From positions 3,090,501 through 3,154,500 of the forward strand of contig JAUEDM010000007.1 of the NCBI GenBank assembly GCA_033439685.1: a stretch of 64,000 nt of DNA. Reading direction: 5' to 3'. The notes below the pieces were generated by a model. It was not told the DNA's origin, did no database searches, and worked only from the letters and a program-made list of their open reading frames with translations. The position numbers and the translations under genes are program-made. Of the stretch, positions 45,536 to 56,545 are shown in pieces. The stretch comes from Apodospora peruviana. Its lineage: Eukaryota; Ascomycota; Sordariomycetes; Sordariales; Lasiosphaeriaceae. The number at the start of each line of letters is the position of its first letter. Within the stretch, counting starts at the first letter, position 1.

Positions 45536-46303
45536 ATGGCGGAATCACCAAACTCTGAAGCCCTCTCGCGCGCCAGCATTGCCAAACTGATCGACCACTC
45601 CCTCCTCCATCCGACCATGACCGACGACGAAATCGAATCCGGCCTCAAGATCGCCCGCGACTACAGCGTCGCCGCGGCATGTATCAAGCCGTACAGCATC
45701 CCAGCCGCTCGGAAAATCCTTGCCAGTACAGACGTGCTCATCTGCGCCGTCGTCGGCTTCCCGCACGGTAACTCGACCACCGCCATCAAAGTCGCCGAGG
45801 CCAAGGAAGCCATGCAGGCCGGCGCACACGAGATCGACATGGTCGTCAACATCGGCAAGGTCCTCAGCGGCGACTGGGCTTATGTGACAAACGAGATCAG
45901 GGCCGTCAACAAGACTGTTACATGCATCAACCTTGGCGGGGCGCCGGACGGCGAGACCGGCATTCTCAAAGTCATTTTTGAAAACGATTTCTTGCAGGAT
46001 GCACATATTGTTCAGCTTTGCAAGATTTGCAGCGAGGTCGGTGTTGCGTACGTCAAGACCTCGACGGGGTATGGGTTCGTCAAGCAGCCCGATGGCTTGT
46101 ATTCGTACAAGGGGGCTACGACGAAGCATCTCAGGCTGATGAGGGAGAATTGTGCCCCAGGGGTGAAGATCAAGGCGGCTGGTGGCGTCAGGACGCTGGA
46201 TGAGGTCCTGCATGTCATGTCCCTCGGGGTGTCTAGGGTGGGCGCCTCGGCTACTGTCGCCATCATGGAGGAGGCGGAGAAGCGCTTTGGTGATGGTAGT
46301 TGA
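45536..46303 (+). CDS. deoC: Deoxyribose-phosphate aldolase (255 aa)
   Basis: A single-exon TIM-barrel aldolase of family-typical length. Lys174 in VAYVKTSTGYGF is the expected Schiff-base lysine, and Lys213 in VKIKAAGGVRT is the second conserved lysine that tunes it. KLIDHSLLHP and AGAHEIDMVVNIG supply substrate-side and proton-relay residues. The enzyme interconverts 2-deoxyribose-5-phosphate with glyceraldehyde-3-phosphate and acetaldehyde in deoxynucleoside salvage in the cytosol. Between the fourth and fifth strands the sequence KTVTCINLGGAPDGETGILK is slightly longer than in bacterial DeoC. The start at 45536 is the first ATG and fits the family N-terminus. Confidence 0.92.
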   Translation: MAESPNSEALSRASIAKLIDHSLLHPTMTDDEIESGLKIARDYSVAAACIKPYSIPAARKILASTDVLICAVVGFPHGNSTTAIKVAEAKEAMQAGAHEIDMVVNIGKVLSGDWAYVTNEIRAVNKTVTCINLGGAPDGETGILKVIFENDFLQDAHIVQLCKICSEVGVAYVKTSTGYGFVKQPDGLYSYKGATTKHLRLMRENCAPGVKIKAAGGVRTLDEVLHVMSLGVSRVGASATVAIMEEAEKRFGDGS

Positions 46304-46740
46304 AAGTTGTAGGTGGAGGCCCCAGTGGGTGTCTGGAGAAGCTGGACGTGACGGGGAACCGGTTCCGAGTGCCGAGATATAAGTGTTTTTGGAGATGGGC
46401 ACGGAGGCGACTATGTGGTATCTCAGGAAGAGGGTGCTTGTCGCAGAGCTGGATGCTTGGAGAGGGGACGAGGCGTTTTGGGGAGAATGATGTTGAGTGA
46501 TGTCTACGATATATGGAATGTCTTGGGAGCTCGGGTTAGTTGCCTATTTGAGTGTCGTCTACGAGTAAGGGGTAGATAATATGTAAGGAATCAGCGGGCA
46601 AGCATCCTAAACCGGAGCTAGCATCGCGCACTCAAGATCATGTTGGAAAAACAGTGTAAAGCTGGATAGTAAAGTTCTTGAAGTCATAGTCTTGCGGATT
46701 ACATCTGTCCACCAGTACAGGTATTTATACTAATTACAAC
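46304..46740. other. 3' flank, no gene recognised
   Basis: Downstream of the aldolase; AT-rich, probably contains its transcript end. Confidence 0.4.
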
Positions 46741-46930
46741 ACTCAACTGTTATTTCTACATATTTTATCCCTTGGTGACCTTCTTATTCTCGTCACGCTC
46801 GCGAATCTCACGCTCGCGAATCTTCAGCTTGTGATCGAGGTTTGTTGATTTTTGACTGAGTCACCTCTGAAGACTCGTTAAACTGGGCCGCCTGCTCGTC
46901 GACCAAGTCCTTGAGGTGCTCAATCTCAAG
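46741..46930 (-). pseudogene. Coiled-coil gene remnant
   Basis: Minus strand: EHLKDLVDEQAAQFNESSEV and, after a frame change, DHKLKIREREIRERDENKKV, which is heptad-like and highly charged. Only about 60 residues remain and no family can be named. Confidence 0.35.
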
Positions 46931-46949
46931 ACGCATCCTAGTGACAGCC

Positions 46950-47075
46950 AACTAGATCTACACAAGTTTCAACTGGACTTGACACCAGATTTTTGGTTCA
47001 GTGAGCATCTCGCCACCGTAATGAGACGCCCCATGGTGTCAAGTCCAGCTGAAACCTGTCGTCTAGGTCTAGTTG
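46950..47075. repeat. Near-perfect inverted repeat, about 42-base arms
   Basis: The inner arms gtttcaactggacttgacac(ca) at 46966-46987 and its reverse complement at 47034-47055 differ at one base. The outer arms caactagatctacacaa / caactagacctagacgacag extend the pairing to about 46950 and 47075. The loop is about 46 bases. It may be a MITE-like element or a hairpin left by a transposon. Confidence 0.85.
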
Positions 47076-47281
47076 CTCGAGTATGGTTCCTGTCGACTGG
47101 TGAAACAGAACAATAACTTCTCGCCGTTGCCGGACCTTCGGGCATATCCTCTCCGTCTCGTCGTCGCCGGCCTTCGAGAATTATACCGTCTCTGTATCCC
47201 CCGCCTATATGAAGGACGAGAATCCTCCAGGGTCAGTCCCGTGCCAGGTATATCCAATCCTCCAGCCCATCTGACAGAATG

Positions 47282-47602
47282 TCAAGCGCTGGGTGCAGTT
47301 GCAGCATACTGACGACCAAACAAATAACCAAAACCCCTCCAATACCACCATTGACAGGCTCGTTTAAACGTGCCACGAATGGCAAGAAGGTACTTGATCA
47401 GCGTGACCAGTATCGGCATGGCAGGATACTCCTTCTTCCAGTCGAGGAAAGTCTTGAAATCGGTCAAGCAATCACCCAGTGCACGCCGCAATGAGCTTTT
47501 ATAGTTGCCCAACTTATTGGCAGCGTCGATCATATATCGTCGACGATGTCGGTCTGCTCCTCCATGGTAATCCTGGCGGGTAAAGTCGTGATGTTTTGTC
47601 AT
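47282..47602 (-). pseudogene. Unrecognised gene remnant
   Basis: The frame contains LGDCLTDFKTFLDWKKEYPA and LIKYLLAIRGTFKRACQWWY, a plausible amphipathic/hydrophobic protein segment. Upstream minus-strand sequence (47620-47800) reads DENYDEDADDAGPSNWGYQY in another frame. No family is assigned. Confidence 0.3.
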
Positions 47603-48089
47603 GGTTATATCGCGAAACGGATCTCCGTACCGGCGTGATCAGCTGGAACTCTGGCTTTCGCCTTTGTTCTGAAATCGCGTCGGCGACATCTTGATGGCGG
47701 ACGACGTGTGATTACCGGGACTGCTGAACTGACGTCTCATGTCGTACTGGTAACCCCAGTTGGACGGCCCGGCGTCATCAGCATCCTCGTCATAGTTCTC
47801 GTCCATACTTCCTACCAGAATTTGGTTGTAGGCTATGATGGTTACCTCCCCTGTATTAGAAAATCAAGCCAGGCCGCTTGGTGTTGTTGACAATCTCCCC
47901 TCTATAGCAGCTGGGTAACGGATACATCGGGTGAACAACCAGAACGCTTTTCATCTGCGGAATATCTCGGATGACTGCTGTTGCTGGCACAGTGTTGTCC
48001 CGTTTTTCGCAGGAGGATTGTGTCACATTGTGCCGCAATCAACATGTGCTCGACTCGAGAATACTATCGTCCAGATTCGACAATATTCG

Positions 48090-48200
48090 AACAGAATTCC
48101 AACAGTATTATTCCAACAGCAATCCAACAGTATTTCAACAGTATTCCAACAGTATTCCAAAATATTCCAACAGTGTTCCAACAGTATTCCAACAGGTTTA
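48090..48200 (+). repeat. Degenerate 11-bp tandem repeat
   Basis: About nine copies of tattccaacag or close variants (cagtgttccaa, caatccaacag, aaatattccaa). On the minus strand they read as a hydrophobic WNTVGI-type periodic peptide inside a gene remnant (minus-strand frames around 48200-48500). Confidence 0.85.
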
Positions 48201-49300
48201 TGACTGTTATCTCGTCGTCGGGTTTAACTTCAAGAGAAGGCGCGGCCAAAAATTGATCAGCTTTCTGAATAAGCCATATCCTCAGGCCTGAAGAACTGAC
48301 AGTCGCCGACTCCGTTTGGAACTTGTTCACCTGCAAGCCGGCCGCCGTCGGGTTCTCGTGTCATATGAAGCCCGCCGATGGAGTTAGAGCCTGGATAAGT
48401 TTCTGTGCTGGAGCACGCGGAGGCACGCATCCACACAAAAACTCGAAAATTTTGCAACCGTGCTCAGGGCTTCGAAGCATCAAATCAAGCTCCTCGTCAC
48501 TGAGTGGCATGTATCGGCTAGAGCTATCGGTGTCAGATGTCGGGGGTAGCACGGCGCCGTGTGCCGGGTGAGCAGCGGTAGCAAATAATTGGGTGGAAGT
48601 TTTGTCAAGACATCCAAGAGCTGGTCCTGCCTCACCCCTCGTTGAATTGAGGGGAGGGCCAATATTGCAGACGGGAGTACCGGATGGAGCTTGGTCCCAT
48701 CATGATGGCAGCTTCTTGTTCTCTCAGTGCAGGGAGCTGCAACCGAATGCCAACTCTTTGTGTATCTGAATCTCCGTATTGCTCCCCTAGACGTGGCCAA
48801 TCATCAGAACAGTCGATCCAAGAACGGGGAGCTCAACCACCGGAGAAGACATGCGGTCATTATTACCATTGCCACGGTCAGCTGGGCGGTAAGGTAAGTG
48901 CCGCCAAGGGACAGAGTAGGACCGAACAAGCGTCTGTAGTTGTCGTTGTTGGCATTGCCTCAATTGTCGCTGCGGCGCTCGGGCGAGCTGAAGTTGCTCC
49001 AGGGGCGAACCAGACGTTACTCGTCTCGGTTGTCGGTTCGAATGTTTTGGCTTTCGGCATTGGCATCTCGCGAGCTGGACGCCAACGTTCGCGCCGCTCG
49101 TGCAGGATCCACCGGACTTGAGCGATGTTCTCGTCATTCCGGGCAAGCAGCATGTCAAGGTCTTCCTCGGAATCGTGATCTGCATATTGGGCGTCACCCG
49201 TGAGTCTTTGTGTCTTTTTAGCCTCGTTCTTGTTCTTTCCGCTTGTCTGCGACCACGGCAGTCTGAGCACAAGCCAGTGTGTTTTCCAGAGCACAGGTCA
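48200..49300 (-). other. Decayed coding-like sequence, family unknown
   Basis: Minus-strand segments such as LPLSDEELDLMLRSPEHG-like text (here YMPLSDEELDLMLRSPEHGC), KIFEFLCGCVPPRAPAQK and EDLDMLLARNDENIAQVRWI look like real protein but lie in different frames separated by stops. I could not assemble or name a gene. Confidence 0.3.
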
Positions 49301-49989
49301 GCAGCTTGACCAGTTTCCGCTTCATAATCTCGTCGTCAACCATGTCGATCTTGCGCTTTGTAGATGATTTTGAAGCGTCAGCTGATCCCGCTTGTGGTGT
49401 GTTACGGTCGAAGCGATTAGCTTTTGCGCGATATCCTTCATCTCTGTGTCGTGCTCGTTATTCATAGGTGCAACTGAAGGGTGATAGCTGGGTGATGGAT
49501 TCGTCCAAGGCGCGTGGGAGGGAAAAGTGGAGCAGATTCCTGCTGTGGAAAAATCAAGAGGCGACCGCTCTTCAAAAAATCGATGGGGGCTGGACCCTGG
49601 CGCTCCTGGCAACGGCGCTAAGGCTCGGTCAATAACCCTTATAAGTGGGCCCCCTTTGCCCTCATCAGCCGGAGAGAACCTTCTGGACGGGAGTGCGTGC
49701 GAGACACGTCGCGCTCCGCCGTGTCAGGCTTTACGCCCCAACTGCCATCAGAGACACTTAGGGACGGACGCCGAACTTGAAAGAACCCAAAACCAGAAAT
49801 AAAAAACCGCATTCCATATGGTGAGTTCCCTGACGGAGCCAAACCCGTCAGGGTTTTCACTGGTCGGTTACATGTACTGTGACACGTTTGTGTGGGCAAG
49901 GAACTGGAGAAAACTGGAGCTTGAAGAATAGTGTAATTTGTAGCTAAGCTAAGAATGAAATGCCTGATAATGAAGCGACTACTTAATAC

Positions 49990-50125
49990 AAAAATAATTC
50001 TCCTTGCAGGCGTCTGGACTGAGGTAGAAGCATGCATGAGCAGCTCCACCAGGCAGCGCTGGATGCCGGCCTTGATCACAGCCTGGATTTTGTCGTTGGA
50101 GCCACAAATCGTATCGAGAGTCCAT
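49990..50125 (-). pseudogene. Importin-alpha (karyopherin alpha) fragment, armadillo repeats
   Basis: The minus strand reads GSNDKIQAVIKAGIQRCLVE, LLMHASTSVQTPARR. In importin-alpha the matching armadillo-repeat segment is 'sDGsNdKIQAVIeAGipRrLVELLmHasTsVQTPALRsVGNIVTG'. Intact importin-alpha has about 550 residues and ten armadillo repeats, carrying NLS cargo with importin-beta. Only about 43 residues are preserved, flanked by unrelated or heavily decayed sequence, so this is a gene fragment. The near-identity over this core suggests it was copied recently. Confidence 0.65.
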
Positions 50126-50129
50126 CGTT

Positions 50130-53100
50130 TGGTGGCATGCCAGAGTGCGCGTGCATCATGATCGCGTCCAGCAGGATCTAGACCGTGGTTCCGCCTCGCC
50201 TTGCCTCGCCTCTCCTCTGCTTTATCCTTTGAGCAGCGAGCAGTCCCCGTTCTCGTCGCTGTCTACCTGATTTATTACACTGCCCTGACGCATCCTCGCA
50301 GCAGAAAACAGTTGTCAATCCGTTGCCGGTATTTGTCCGCAGAGATCACCTCCAGGATACCGCCCTTGAGGTTGTCGGTTCGTTGGGTGAGATCCGCCAT
50401 GCGCTCTCTCAGCAACTAGTGCGCCTCCGAAAGGCGGCCATGATCATCAGCGCATTGGAGGATCCACCGGCAATGCCGTTCTCCGGGCTGTTCGGATCAA
50501 TAATTGAGAGGCGATTATTGTTCTTGTAAGTGAAACCTTTGACCTGCGTCTGTAGAATGATGTGTTAGACGGCACTGCCAAATATGACAGGGTTCGAATT
50601 TTTTACCTACCTTGGCGATATATTTCTCTCCGGGCTGAGCTGGATGGCAATACTTGAATACAGTATCCAGGTCCATATCAAAACAACTTACATTCAGTGG
50701 TTTGTTGGTCTGTGCTCTCGCACGTTGTCACCTGGCAGGTTGGTCAGTAGTAGGCTGACCGAGTCCTCTCGGCAGATTTTAGCCTCTTTATGCTGCGAGA
50801 GATGTCACAGCCCGAGAGGCTGTTGCCAGTGGGGGTGGAAGTCGTTACTCCGGAATACTGACGTCGGTTTCCCAGGCGAACCTCGATCGGGTGTGATACA
50901 ATCCCGGACAGCAAGATCGCGGACCTTGAAAATAGAGGAGATGATGGCGCAGCTGGAAGCCCAGCCGCGAGCGATGGCCTTGTCCTGGCTCATTGTGAAA
51001 GAAGGAGACTCCTAAGAAAACAAATCTATGCAGGTCATGCCTGGCCGCCGGCGTTATACAATGATTCGTTATTCTCCAAGGCCTGATAGATCCTCTGCAT
51101 CCCGTTCGTCCACTTCAGTAATATTCTGACACTATGACAAACGAGTTGTACACGAGACCATGTCTCTTATTCAGAAGGTTACTCGGTTCGTGTAGAAACA
51201 AGCTTTTGTCATGGGTTAGCGGAATCTCATCGGCTTTGTTACCAATTATTGATTAATCTTGATGTCTTGCAATACCCGCAAGGTATCGCAGCCAGATTTT
51301 AACTTCTATGACATTTTGGGGACCACTTCCATACCTAATTCCCATATCTATGACTGCTTGTCTGTTCACTGGTACAGGTAAACCGGGAGGCGGCGGAAAT
51401 GCAGATTTGATAGCCGTGCTTCTATCACCTACGTTGTCGCGAGGACGGCGAAGACGACGAACAGCTTGACTTCGTCGTCGAAACCATAGCAGATCTGTGC
51501 GACCGAAACACCATCTCTGTGACTCATAACCAAGGTTGCGTACTTGTCGGTCATGAGGAAAGAATTCATTGCCTGTTATGAGCGCCAATTTCGTACTGAC
51601 GAACACGAGGTGTCGCTTCCCTTCATCCGCGTTCATGTTCACGTCTCAGTGCCCAGCTGCTCGGTGTTGTGGCCGAGACGTCGCGAAGCCTCTTTCGGGT
51701 ACTTGCCGGTATGGCATACCTGAAGCGGAACGTCCACCGCAAGATCCGCGAAACACGCCTGGGAGGGCAAATCGAGATCGCTAGCCGGAACTGTCGTTTG
51801 CACTTCTTGGTGAGACAAATTGACACCGCTGTTGCTGCTACCACTGATGGTGGTGGTCCAGTTGCCTGGGTCATTGCCCAGTGACGATTCGCCCTTCTTC
51901 GAAGACTGACAATCGTTTCTTTGCAGTCAACCTCTCTGGACAGCTGGAGGAGCCCGGTCGTGTCGAGGCGCATGGCGCGGCTGTCATGGTATTGGCCGCC
52001 TCGACACAGGCCGGGTCCGAAACCTTGAACTCCATGCTTGATGATGAGTGATCAACCGCTTGCATAAGTAACGTCCAAACCTCCAGTTCAGACAAGGCAG
52101 CAGCTCACTGACCTCAAGGGTGGCCCTTTACAAAGCCACTGGCCTCGAGGTACGCCTGCCATCCCGCCGAACAGACCCGAGCTGAGAGATGTCCACCTAG
52201 TCGATGCTGGTAGCGGTGGGTAGGCTTTGCGAGGGTCCTTCTGCTGCCGCGGTGGAAATCTGGAACCAAAGCAACCTCCGTGCTGGCAGCAAAGTCACCG
52301 TGAACAACATGCCTCTCCGACCCCGCGAATCAATGACGTGGGTTAGCTGGTCTGCTCCCTCCGGTGTCATTGAAGACTGAGGCATCATCTGGCTCTGGGC
52401 GTACAGTGAGTTCATTCCCTGCTGCGGCAAGACGCCGCCGGCTGGCGGAACGACCATAGATGTACCTATGGGCAGGCGCAGGCCCGCCCTAGAACGATTT
52501 GTTTGGTCCCCTCGACATCAGGAGAGAAGAGATTGACAGCGCCCACCTTCCTCTTGCACTTGTCGGAGAATGGTGATCATCTCGGCCGCCGAAGTATCAT
52601 AGGCGACGTTCTCCGCTCTCCCTGCTATCCAATAAGATGAACACCGGCGTATCGGCAATGGATGCCACCCTAATCGTCAGAGCGCCGTTGAACATGACGT
52701 GTGTGTGCTGGAACTCCACAGTGTGCGAAGTTCTAGCCGACAAGATTTTCTATGTCGACGATGCCCTTTGTCAGCGCTGTTCCCGACAAGGCGGTACTCT
52801 CCAGTACGTGGACTAGGCCCTCGCGGATTGACGCGGTGACGCTGCCTCCCAAACTGACGAAGATGATGACGACGACGAAGACGAAGACGCAAGGCTACGG
52901 CAGTACGTCTTTGCCGAGTGATTTAAATACTGGCGGTTGTCGTGGCATTGGCCAGCCTCGCGGCCGCTTACACAACGGAGGCTCATAGACAGCCTTAGAT
53001 GATGAAGAAGGCAACCGATGACTTGCAGGCCAACAAGTAGATGCGGTAGCGTACAGTTAGGGAGAGTCAGACGTATTACGGACAACATTCCGAACAACGT

Positions 53101-54350
53101 GGCAAAGAGGACCACGCGCGCTGAGTTAGCCGACGGAGTTGGTGAAGTTGACACCGGCGATGTCGGTGTCATTCATGGTAGGTATAATAGTATATTCTGT
53201 GGTCTGGCAAGGACCGGTCCATCACCTCAGAGGCGTACTGGGTTGTCGAGTGGCTGGATTGGTCCGTCCAATGTTGCGAGGAAGATGGTGGTAGGTGTTT
53301 GGGTCCCGGGCGGTATAAAGCTCAGAGAAGCCGCGAGAGCAGCTCTCGGCTTCCACACAAAAAAGCCCTCGCAACTCTTTCAGGATGTCTTTACCCCTGG
53401 TGTATGTAATGCTTAGATTTCGCGCTGGCAAGTCTCTCTGGTTGCCGCGTCAACCAGCAGGCGTTGTTGAACACGACATGCATGATTGGACTTGGCGACA
53501 CCATTCTGATCCATCTTAGCAAGACGTTTCCTGTTGATTGCCATCAAGAGTCACACATGTTGGTCTTTTTGGTTTCTTTCGCCAGATGCTAACAGACTCG
53601 AGTCTTGCCAAAATTGGAGGACCATTTGACGAGCCTCAAAGTTTTCGCTGCCGCCCGGCCTTTTTGTCAGCCTCTGGGGACTTTGTCGGAGCAGAGTTTG
53701 CGGGTTGCTGAGATCTGTCTCTAGAAGGTTCTGCGCATGGTGGTTCGTCGACGAGGCATGCCCCTGGGAGTCAAGCTTGCGCCCTTCCGCTGGGCACTGC
53801 TGCTCGTGGTATGAGGTTGGTTCAAAGATGGAGATAAGTGAGTGATGGACTATAATGGGTGTTTGGAAAAAGAGGACAGACAGAGACAACAGGGAGGGCA
53901 GAATGCTGTCATGTCAGTCACTGCAAAAGTTTCTTGGAAAATTTTCATCGTATCCTGGCACTTGGTGGAGGAGGGAGGGAAGAGGAAAAATTGGAGGAGG
54001 TATAATGATGGGATATTTTCTGTGCGTGTTGGTATTGATAGTAACCCGCTGTCTCACAGCCCTAATCGAAGCCCCGAGAACCTCGTCGGCAACAGGCCAC
54101 CGCCACTAAGGTACATGCCTGGCCACATCCCTGTCCTCCTGGTCCCCTGTGTCTACCCCCTCCCTTCAATACTGTGCTGGCCACGAATTTTTCCCTTCGA
54201 GCCCTCCCGGCTTAGGAAGGCACGTCTTCTATTGGACCCACAGGCAATTATAATCTCAAGGCCAGACGCGTCTTCATCGTCATCACCAGACCAAGGCCAG
54301 GCAGACCACCGCGAAGCAGGCCACCCAAACTGCCCACCCTGCCCTTTCGC
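50130..54350. other. Gene-poor region with decayed fragments
   Basis: No intact gene is recognised on either strand. Coding-like but unassigned bits occur, for example minus-strand LSELEVWTLLMQAVDHSSSS near 52030-52095. The segment 52208-52243 repeats 18695-18730. A short purine-run gatgatgacgacgacgaag lies at 52860-52890. Confidence 0.4.
52208..52243 (+). repeat. 36-bp segment shared with 18695-18730
   Basis: Second copy of the dispersed segment, with four mismatches to the first. Confidence 0.8.
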
Positions 54351-54362
54351 TCCATATTGAAT

Positions 54363-55140
54363 GCTCGCTCTTGCCGTGTATCCTGGCCAACGTGATTTGT
54401 AGTCCGTGCGTACATCCTAAATGTGTTGAGCAAAATCTGCAGCTGATAATGGACAATAGCTTGATATCTGCTTAGTTGATTTTACATCTGGATGGTCATC
54501 AGGATGGCACCCTGTCTGAATTCTCGCTCTCGCCATGTATCCTGCCGTCAAGATTGTTGCCATAGTATTTAAACTTGCCCTGCACGCCTAGGTGGCACAC
54601 GGGCGAGCAAAGAGTACAGTATAATCAGGGCAAAATAGTCTGCCATCTGCCTGTGTGATTTTCTATCCCCACGATCAACAACTACCAGTACTATCTTGGA
54701 TCCGGGCACTGCAAATTCATTGATCTTGCTGCTTAGCCGAGTATTGTATTCTGGCGTGCATGGATATCACAAATGTGCTGAGCGAAGGCTGCAGCCAAAA
54801 ATGCACACAAGTTGATATTCTCTCCATGGTCAACAGGAACCACCATCCCCGAAACTCACTCTTGCCATGAATCTTGCTATCAATTGTTGCCACGGTATTT
54901 TAAATTGCCGTGCGTGGGTGCCACAATGCTTTGAGAAAACATGCGGCCGACAACGCAAAATATGTCGATTCATATTTGTGTAAATTTCCATCTCCAAATC
55001 GACAGCAAGTATCTCCACAAGGATTATATTCTGTGTCGATAGGTGCCACAATGTCTTGAGAAAACGATGCAGCTGATGGAGGTAAAACATGTTGACTTCT
55101 GCTTGTCTGATTTTCTATCTCTACGATCGCCAGGGACCAC
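54363..55140 (+). repeat. Degenerate tandem array, about five units of 100-250 bases
   Basis: Three sub-blocks recur in the same order: ctcgctcttgccatgtatc / ttgttgccatagtatttaaa; tgccacaatgctttgagaaaa followed by gcagctgat; and cttctgcttgtctgattttc with tctacgatcg. Copies begin near 54363, 54527, 54750, 54862 and 55040 and differ by substitutions and small indels. No open frame spans the array. Confidence 0.7.
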
Positions 55141-56340
55141 CCTCCCTTCTAGTACTTCACACTTCCTGGCGTTCGTGCTATTGCAATGTCGGCTTGGTGA
55201 CAGTGGTCTGGAAAATGCTCTTGGTGGCCCAGGAGGGGGGCTATCTCTGCGTGCATACCTCTTCTTCCGTCACCTGATCTGCTTTCCCCAAAGGTTCACC
55301 CTTCATCGGGCCCGATGACGCAAGAACTTTGGCTCGAGCACCTTCCTCCTTTCTGCTGGTCTTCAGACGACACAGAGTCTGGTCTCCACTTTCGGTCAAG
55401 CTAAAGCCGGCCTTCTACCCTCCCTATTATCTGTGCCTGCCGTTTTTGTTTTTCAAACTGCAAGTTAGCAGCCTCAACGCCAGCCTTCTCCGGCCCTCCT
55501 CTTCCTATTGTTTATCCCCATCACGTTCACACGACATCAGCACCGCGTATGTAATCGCTCTCTTCATGTCGTGCTTCACAGAAAAAGTGTTTTATATTTT
55601 CCGCCACAGCGATTTCATGTTAGTAATATGCGTTCTTCTTTCCCTGGCACTGCGTGTGCGGTCTTGTCCTGGACTCATTTTCCGTCTGCTCTCGCAGAGA
55701 GCACGAGCACAATCATCACTTGGTCCCCATTCTGCCACACAGCGGCTCCCATCTTTCGATCGGTCTTGTGGACCCACTTCATCCTTCTATTTATTTCGTT
55801 GCCGGCTCAGCTCTCATCGTCTCCCATGCTTCCACTTTCCAGCTCCAAGTTCTCAACTTCACCACTCCTTTCAACCTCATCATCATACAAAATCCTTCAT
55901 TTTCTGTCCTCCTCATCGAGCAGTTCAGAATCATGAGCTTCATGTATCCCCTCTCGTCCTCAACAGCATCATATTTGGCAAGTCATATCTTCCTTCCTCG
56001 GTTCACCCTCAAATCTGTCCCGGCCTCCTCACCCATCGACAGCGGCCTCGCGTCGGGTACGCCTCGATCGGCTGGCACCACAACAAGCTAAGTTTTCATT
56101 TCCTTGCCTTTGCCTTGTTTTCTTGGCCAGCAGCAGTTCACACTGGCTGGTCCCAATCAATCAACACACAGCTTCATTCATCGTCACCTCTTCCTCTCTC
56201 ACCTATCGCCTCTCATCAGCCGTCGCCTGGCACATCATCATCCAACAAGCTGAGTCTCCCCTCCTCACAACATCAAGTATTTTGAGCAGCTCATATCACT
56301 GACATATCCTCACAGCTCCTCGGATCGGCTCGCTCTCGTG
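55141..56340 (+). other. Pyrimidine-rich plus-strand region, no gene assigned
   Basis: Long stretches of C and T on the plus strand with scattered CTAAC-like and CAG words resemble the 5' leaders and introns of highly transcribed fungal genes, but no coding exon can be named. A 318-codon frame at 55329-56285 is Ser/Pro/Leu/His-rich, the composition expected of translated CT-rich DNA. Confidence 0.4.
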
Positions 56341-56545
56341 GGAGGGTGGGTGGGCATCAGGTGCGTATTTTCCCTCCCCTTGGCTAACATTAAACAGGTA
56401 TTATTGGGCGGGCGGGTGGGCATCAGGTGCGTATTTTCCCTTCCCTTGGCTAACATTGAACAGGTATTATTGGGCGGGTGGGTGGCCAGAAGGTGCGTCT
56501 TTTCCCTCCCTCTTGGCTAACATCAATAGGTATTATGGGTGAGAG
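56341..56545 (+). repeat. 66-bp tandem repeat, three copies, each containing a 37-nt intron-like block
   Basis: GTGCGT occurs at 56361, 56427 and 56493; ggctaacat follows at a fixed distance, and an AG preceding GTATTA lies at 56397, 56463 and 56529. Each block from donor-like to acceptor-like dinucleotide is exactly 37 nt, separated by 29 nt of G-rich sequence (attgggcgggcgggtgg). Confidence 0.85.

Noticed and set aside
45545..46402. A 285-codon minus-strand frame opposite the aldolase gene
   Set aside because: It is the shadow of the aldolase coding sequence, with His/Asp/Gly/Val-rich composition and no family match.
48085..48200. Possible CRISPR-like array because of short regular repeats
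   Set aside because: The genome is eukaryotic, repeats are 11 bp head to tail without unique spacers.
55329..56285. A 318-codon open frame on the plus strand
   Set aside because: Its composition (Ser, Pro, Leu, His, Phe) is what CT-rich DNA gives in any frame; no domain, no start context, and other frames are nearly as open.
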